Below, in pieces: positions 15,275 to 18,838 of a stretch of DNA of 18,838 nucleotides. Source of the stretch: Halococcaceae archaeon (GTDB taxonomy: Archaea; Halobacteriota; Halobacteria; Halobacteriales; Halalkalicoccaceae); NCBI GenBank assembly GCA_007129135.1, contig SKWB01000110.1:1-18838 (forward strand). Reading direction: 5' to 3'. Under the pieces are notes generated by a model. That model did no database searches. It saw only the letters and a list, made by a program, of their open reading frames with translations, and had not been told where the DNA came from. How positions within the stretch are numbered: position 1 is the first letter of the stretch; each line of letters begins with the position of its first letter. The position numbers were made by a program, and so were the translations under genes.

Positions 15275-15399
15275 ACTGTCGGGTCCGAGAGCCCCGAAAA
15301 CGAGCGTTCGTCGGCTCGAGCGACGTTGGGCTACCAACAGGGCTTTGACACAGGGTAACCAAGTCGCGTACCGACGAACCGGGACCGGCAGGCGACACA

Positions 15400-16929
15400 A
15401 TGGACACGTACGTACACGCGGCGTTCGGCCTCCTCCTCGTCCTCCTCCTGAGCATGCAGCTCACCCCCGTCGCCCCGATCCACCTCGCGCTCTTGGGGAT
15501 CTTCATCGGCTTTCTCGCGTTCAACCAGTACGACTACCGCGCGGGCGGACCGGACACCTCGATGTTCCTGCTCGTGCAGTTCGGCCTGACGCTGCTGGCC
15601 GCCTTCACGGTCACCTGGCAGGCGCTCGGCGCGTTCGAGAACAGCGTCTTCGCGCTCGTCTTGCTCTGGCTCTCCGTTCTCGCCTACCTGACCGCCCAGC
15701 ACGACGCCCGCTCGTACGCCTCCACGGTCTTCCCGTACCTGCTCTGTTACGGGGTGGTCTTCGGGACCTTTCTCTACCACACGCTCGCCGTCGCCCCGGG
15801 CGGGGGCCTCGCCGTCTTCGCCGTCAGCGCCGGGATGCTCCTCGGGCTCAACCTCTTCGTCTTCCCGCGCTACGTCTCGGTGCGGCTCTTCCTCTGGACG
15901 CTCGCGATCTTCGGCGGCCTGCTCGCGCTGGTCGGCCTCCCCTCCGCGCTCGGTCGGAGCTACTCCGTCTGGTTCCTCGTGGTCGAGCCGTGGACGAACA
16001 CGATGTCGCCACCGGGTCTCGACCGGGAGTTCGCGGTCGTCCGCTCGGCGTTCGGTAACCCGAACACCTTCGGGATCGTCGTCTTCGCCGGCACGGTCGC
16101 CGCCTTCGTCGAGGCGGTCCGATCGCTCGACCGGGGGGCGCTGCTCGGTGCGCTGCTCATGACCGGGCTGCTCGGCCTCAACCTCGTCGGCCTCTACCTC
16201 TCGAACAGCCGGTCGAGCTGGCTCGCCGCCGGCGTCGCGGTCACCATCTACGCCTGCTACGTGCTCACCGACTGGCGGGGCGTCCCGGTCGCGGTCGTCG
16301 GCCTCGGGGTCGCGATCCCCGTCTTCGTAGTCGGTATCTACACCGCCGTGATCCCGATCGATCCGGCGAACCGCTTCGACCTCTGGCGGGCGAGCCTGTC
16401 GGCGATCCGGGAGAACCCGACGCTCGCCGGTCAGGGGATCGTCAGCACCAGCGAGGTGATCGCACCGTACGTCCCGGACGGGATCGGCCAGCCGAGCCCG
16501 CACAACTCCTATCTCTCGATCTGGATCCGGACCGGGCTGCTCGGCGTCGCCGCGTACGCGCTCTTGGTCTTCGGGTCGATCCTCCACGGGCTCGTGAAGG
16601 TCCGGACCGTCGACGTCGCCGCGCTCGCGCTCGCCTGTGGGTTCGCCGTGAGCCAGCTCTTCGAGGCGTACACGCTCTACCACAACGGCCCCGGATCGAT
16701 CATCGGCGCGCTTGCCTTCGGCTACCTGATCGCGAGCGTCGCGGAGCCGGACCGGTTCGGAACGACCGCCTCCGAAGTACCCACCGAAGAGGACCGCGGG
16801 GCGGAGGGTCCCTCGCTGGCACAGCTCCCGCCGGACCGGAGGCCGGCGAGCGCCGAACGGCGCGAGGGCGCTCGCTCCGCACGCCGGAGCGAGTCGAAGA
16901 CCGACGGCGGCCGGTCGACGAGACGGTGA
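15400..16929 (+). CDS. O-antigen ligase/polymerase-like (Wzy_C family) membrane protein
   Basis: A 509-residue polytopic membrane protein with about ten to twelve hydrophobic helices up to residue 447. The large extracytoplasmic loop (about 320-370) ends in PHNSYLSIWIRTGLLG (367-382), and LSNSRSSWLAAG (267-278) precedes it. This pair, with Arg271 and His368, is the usual signature of O-antigen ligases and Wzy-type polymerases. GNPNTFG (219-225) is also typical of the family. It would join or polymerise lipid-linked glycan units on the outer face. Whether it ligates or polymerises cannot be told from sequence. The last 50 residues are a hydrophilic tail, rich in Arg, Ser and Glu, not expected for the family. 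It is divergent from the GT2-GT4 operon and is followed after 49 bases by the UppP gene. Confidence 0.85.
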   Translation: MDTYVHAAFGLLLVLLLSMQLTPVAPIHLALLGIFIGFLAFNQYDYRAGGPDTSMFLLVQFGLTLLAAFTVTWQALGAFENSVFALVLLWLSVLAYLTAQHDARSYASTVFPYLLCYGVVFGTFLYHTLAVAPGGGLAVFAVSAGMLLGLNLFVFPRYVSVRLFLWTLAIFGGLLALVGLPSALGRSYSVWFLVVEPWTNTMSPPGLDREFAVVRSAFGNPNTFGIVVFAGTVAAFVEAVRSLDRGALLGALLMTGLLGLNLVGLYLSNSRSSWLAAGVAVTIYACYVLTDWRGVPVAVVGLGVAIPVFVVGIYTAVIPIDPANRFDLWRASLSAIRENPTLAGQGIVSTSEVIAPYVPDGIGQPSPHNSYLSIWIRTGLLGVAAYALLVFGSILHGLVKVRTVDVAALALACGFAVSQLFEAYTLYHNGPGSIIGALAFGYLIASVAEPDRFGTTASEVPTEEDRGAEGPSLAQLPPDRRPASAERREGARSARRSESKTDGGRSTRR

Positions 16930-16978
16930 CGGGACGAGACCGGATGCGTTTTCACTCCCACCCCACTCCACGGAGACG

Positions 16979-17803
16979 ATGAGTCTGCGAGAGCTGGTCG
17001 TCGCCGTCCTCGCCGGGGTCGTGCAGGGCATCGTCGAGTGGCTGCCGATCTCCAGCACCGGGAACGTCTCGCTCTTCCTGACAGTGATGGGCGTCTCGCC
17101 GGAGGTCGCCGTCCAGCTCGCGCTCTTCTTGCAGGTCGGGACGACGCTCTCCGCCGCCGTCTACTACCGCGATACGATCCGCGAGGCGGCCGTCGCCGCA
17201 CCCGGCTGGCGACCGGCGGGTGCGTTCACGGGTCCGAACGCCGACACCACGTTCGTCGTCGTCGCCTGTGCGATGACGGGCCTGATCGGCATCCCGATCT
17301 ACCTGCTCCTGATCGACCTCGCGAGCGAGCTGACTGGAGGGCTGTTCGTCGCCGCCATCGGCGTCCTGCTGGTGCTCACGGGGGTCCTCCAGCGGGCGAC
17401 CGAGGCGATCGGTCTCGGGGAGAAAGAGCACCCGAACCTGCTCGATGCGGTGCTCGTCGGCGCGATACAGGGCCTTTCGATCCTCCCCGGAGTGTCCCGC
17501 TCGGGGACCACCGCGAGCGTCCTGCTCTTTCGGGGACACAACGGCCCGTCGGCCTTTCGGCTCTCGTTTCTCCTCTCGATCCCCGCCGGTCTCGGTGCGG
17601 GCGTCCTGATCGTCCTCGACACCGGTGGCGTGCCGACGACCACGGGTCTCGAGGCGGTGCTCGCGCTCGTGACGAGTGCGGTCGTCGGCTACGTCGTGAT
17701 CGACGCCCTGATGCGCATCGTCCACCGGGTGGAGTTCTGGGTCGTCTGCCTCGTCCTCGGTGGGCTCTGTATCGCGGGCGGTGGCCTCACCGTCGTTCTC
17801 TGA
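16979..17803 (+). CDS. uppP: Polyprenyl-diphosphatase, UppP/BacA family
   Basis: A 274-residue integral membrane phosphatase that releases phosphate from the polyprenyl diphosphate carrier after glycan transfer so the carrier can be reused. VEWLPISSTGN (19-29) and GAIQGLSILPGVSRSGTTAS (161-180) are the two inverted-repeat active-site motifs, with Arg174 in the second. About seven to eight hydrophobic helices are seen and the length matches the family. Two positions differ from the E. coli enzyme: Gln16 stands where E. coli has Glu17, and Asn29 where it has His30. The ATG at 16979 has a GGAG four bases upstream. In an archaeon the substrate is expected to be a dolichyl-type rather than undecaprenyl diphosphate. 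It lies 49 bases after the ligase-like gene, probably in the same unit. Confidence 0.92.
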   Translation: MSLRELVVAVLAGVVQGIVEWLPISSTGNVSLFLTVMGVSPEVAVQLALFLQVGTTLSAAVYYRDTIREAAVAAPGWRPAGAFTGPNADTTFVVVACAMTGLIGIPIYLLLIDLASELTGGLFVAAIGVLLVLTGVLQRATEAIGLGEKEHPNLLDAVLVGAIQGLSILPGVSRSGTTASVLLFRGHNGPSAFRLSFLLSIPAGLGAGVLIVLDTGGVPTTTGLEAVLALVTSAVVGYVVIDALMRIVHRVEFWVVCLVLGGLCIAGGGLTVVL

Positions 17804-18033
17804 TCGACCGCAGAACCGACCGGCCGCCCGAACGGGGCGGTCGTGTGACCGCAACCATGACAGGCCCGGGAATCCCGGCCCCTCCCCGGGTAACCGATCG
17901 CGCGGTCGGATAAAAACACCCACCGATCGTTCGGTCGGTCGGGCTGGCCCATCCCCGGTTTAAGTGCGCGTTAACCACCGCTGGTGTCGCCGAAAACGAC
18001 ACCGTTTACGGCGTCCGCGACGAGCGGACGGGC
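17804..18033. other. Intergenic region with several short inverted repeats
   Basis: This 230-base gap holds gcggtc-gtgt-gaccgc (17837-17852), ccggga-a-tcccgg (17866-17878) and accga-tcgt-tcggt (17922-17935). It also holds cacc-gct-ggtg (17976-17986). No T-run follows the hairpins on the plus strand, so a bacterial-type terminator is not supported. TATA-like strings occur at about 17959 and 18003, upstream of the next gene. Small open frames here look like shadows. Confidence 0.45.
18003..18010 (+). promoter_or_regulatory. Putative TATA-like element before the exchanger gene
   Basis: The string cgtttacg is centred about 28 bases before ATG 18034, fitting a leaderless transcript. A second AT-rich string, tttaag at 17959-17964, would give a leader of about 46 bases. 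Confidence 0.35.
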
Positions 18034-18838
18034 ATGTGGGTGCTCGTCTGGTACGCGGTCGTCGGCGTCGTCGCCACGGCGCTCATCTGGCGGGCCAGCG
18101 GCCTGCTCGAACGGTCGGCCGAACGCCTCGCGCTCTACTACGGGCTCCCGGCGATCGTCCAGGGGGCGGTGATCGTCGCGATCGGCTCCAGCATGCCCGA
18201 ACTGCTCACCGCGATCATCGCGCCGCTGATCCACGGCGAGTTCGAACTCGGCGTCGGCGTGATAATCGGGTCGGCGATCTTCAACGTCCTCGTCATCCCG
18301 GCGGCAGCCGCGCTTGCGAGCGAGGGCGGGCTCTCCTCGGGGCGCGAGATCGTCTACAAGGAGGCGCAGTTCTACATGCTCGCGGTCGCCGTCTTCCTCC
18401 TCATGTGCTCGTTCGCGGTGATCTACTACCCCGTCGAGGGGGCGGGCACTCCGCTCGGCGGGACGATCACCCGCGAACTCGCCCTCATCCCGATCGCCAC
18501 CTACGGCCTCTACGTCTTCATCCAGTACTCCGATACGATGGACCACGAACCGGAGCCGCTGACCGAACGGATCGACATCCGCCGGGAGTGGCTTCTCCTC
18601 CTCTTAAGCTTCGCCGTGATCGCCGTCGCGGTGGAGGGCCTCGTTCGGATGGCGATCGGGTTGGGGGAGCTCTTCGACACCCCGAGTTTCGTCTGGGGGC
18701 TCACCGTGATCGCCGCCGCGACGAGCCTCCCCGACGCGTTCGTCTCGATCGCCGCCGCGAAGCGCGAACACGACGTGACCAGCATCGCGAACGTCTTCGG
18801 CTCGAACGTCTTCGACCTCCTCGTGGCGGTCCCCGCCG
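18034..18838 (+). CDS. CaCA-superfamily Na+/Ca2+ exchanger-like protein (3' truncated by window)
   Basis: An open frame of 268 residues from ATG 18034 runs off the window end. The alpha-1 repeat has AIGSSMPELLTAI (49-61) followed by GVIIGSAIFNVLVIP (75-89). The alpha-2 repeat has AATSLPDAFVSI (228-239) followed by IANVFGSNVFDLL (251-263). These inverted repeats line the ion site of Ca2+/cation antiporters, with Glu56 and Asp234 as the key acidic residues. Having Glu in one repeat and Asp in the other resembles the K+-dependent NCKX/YrbG branch, though cation specificity cannot be fixed from sequence. Hydrophobic helices cover about 3-20, 40-63, 72-95, 112-132, 147-165 and 187-210. It appears unrelated in role to the glycan genes. 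Confidence 0.88.
   Translation, partial: MWVLVWYAVVGVVATALIWRASGLLERSAERLALYYGLPAIVQGAVIVAIGSSMPELLTAIIAPLIHGEFELGVGVIIGSAIFNVLVIPAAAALASEGGLSSGREIVYKEAQFYMLAVAVFLLMCSFAVIYYPVEGAGTPLGGTITRELALIPIATYGLYVFIQYSDTMDHEPEPLTERIDIRREWLLLLLSFAVIAVAVEGLVRMAIGLGELFDTPSFVWGLTVIAAATSLPDAFVSIAAAKREHDVTSIANVFGSNVFDLLVAVPA

Noticed and set aside
15331..17058. 575-codon open frame on the minus strand
   Set aside because: It lies opposite the ligase-like membrane protein, has a charged low-complexity composition (E, R, D, G) and no family motif. It is a shadow of a hydrophobic gene.
17836..17880. Rho-independent-type terminator after the UppP gene
   Set aside because: The stems are not followed by a T-run on the plus strand, and archaeal termination does not depend on such hairpins.

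Overview
The window reads as chromosomal DNA from a haloarchaeon (class Halobacteria). GC content is very high, the proteins are rich in Asp and Glu, and starts fit leaderless or nearly leaderless transcripts with a TATA-like element about 27-31 bases upstream. A Tat-type lipoprotein signal is also present. No rRNA, tRNA, CRISPR array, transposase or integrase is visible, and no stretch longer than about 300 bases lacks a gene.

Region A (1-5882, all on +) opens with the C-terminal end of a creatininase-family amidohydrolase and continues with a tight five-gene cassette (465-3267). Three of its genes are diverged paralogs of an uncharacterised family. The fourth carries a related core joined to a coiled coil, a PASTA-like domain and a helix-hairpin-helix domain. 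The fifth is a small protein whose pattern resembles the subtilisin-propeptide/inhibitor I9 fold. Start and stop codons overlap or lie 6-31 bases apart, so this looks like one transcription unit with a promoter near 421-434. An M81 (MlrC-like) metallopeptidase and an S9-type alpha/beta hydrolase follow. The cassette is the best candidate in the window for an undescribed system; its function cannot be read from sequence alone.

Region B (5899-17803) is a cell-surface glycan locus. It encodes a small membrane protein, an NAD-dependent sugar epimerase/dehydratase, a WbaP/PssY-type lipid-carrier sugar-phosphate transferase and an MsbA-like ABC exporter. It also encodes a membrane GT2, a GT4 and a soluble GT2 glycosyltransferase, an O-antigen ligase/polymerase-like membrane protein and an UppP-type polyprenyl-diphosphatase. 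A DUF4382-type Tat lipoprotein with long acidic tracts sits in the middle. Together these supply nearly every step of a bacterial-style lipid-linked polysaccharide pathway: sugar supply, priming, extension, flipping, polymerisation or ligation, and carrier recycling. In an archaeon the carrier would be expected to be a dolichyl-type phosphate. No AglB-like oligosaccharyltransferase and no Wzz-like chain-length regulator is visible here.

Region C (18034-18838) is the start of a CaCA-superfamily Na+/Ca2+ exchanger-like membrane protein, cut off by the window edge.
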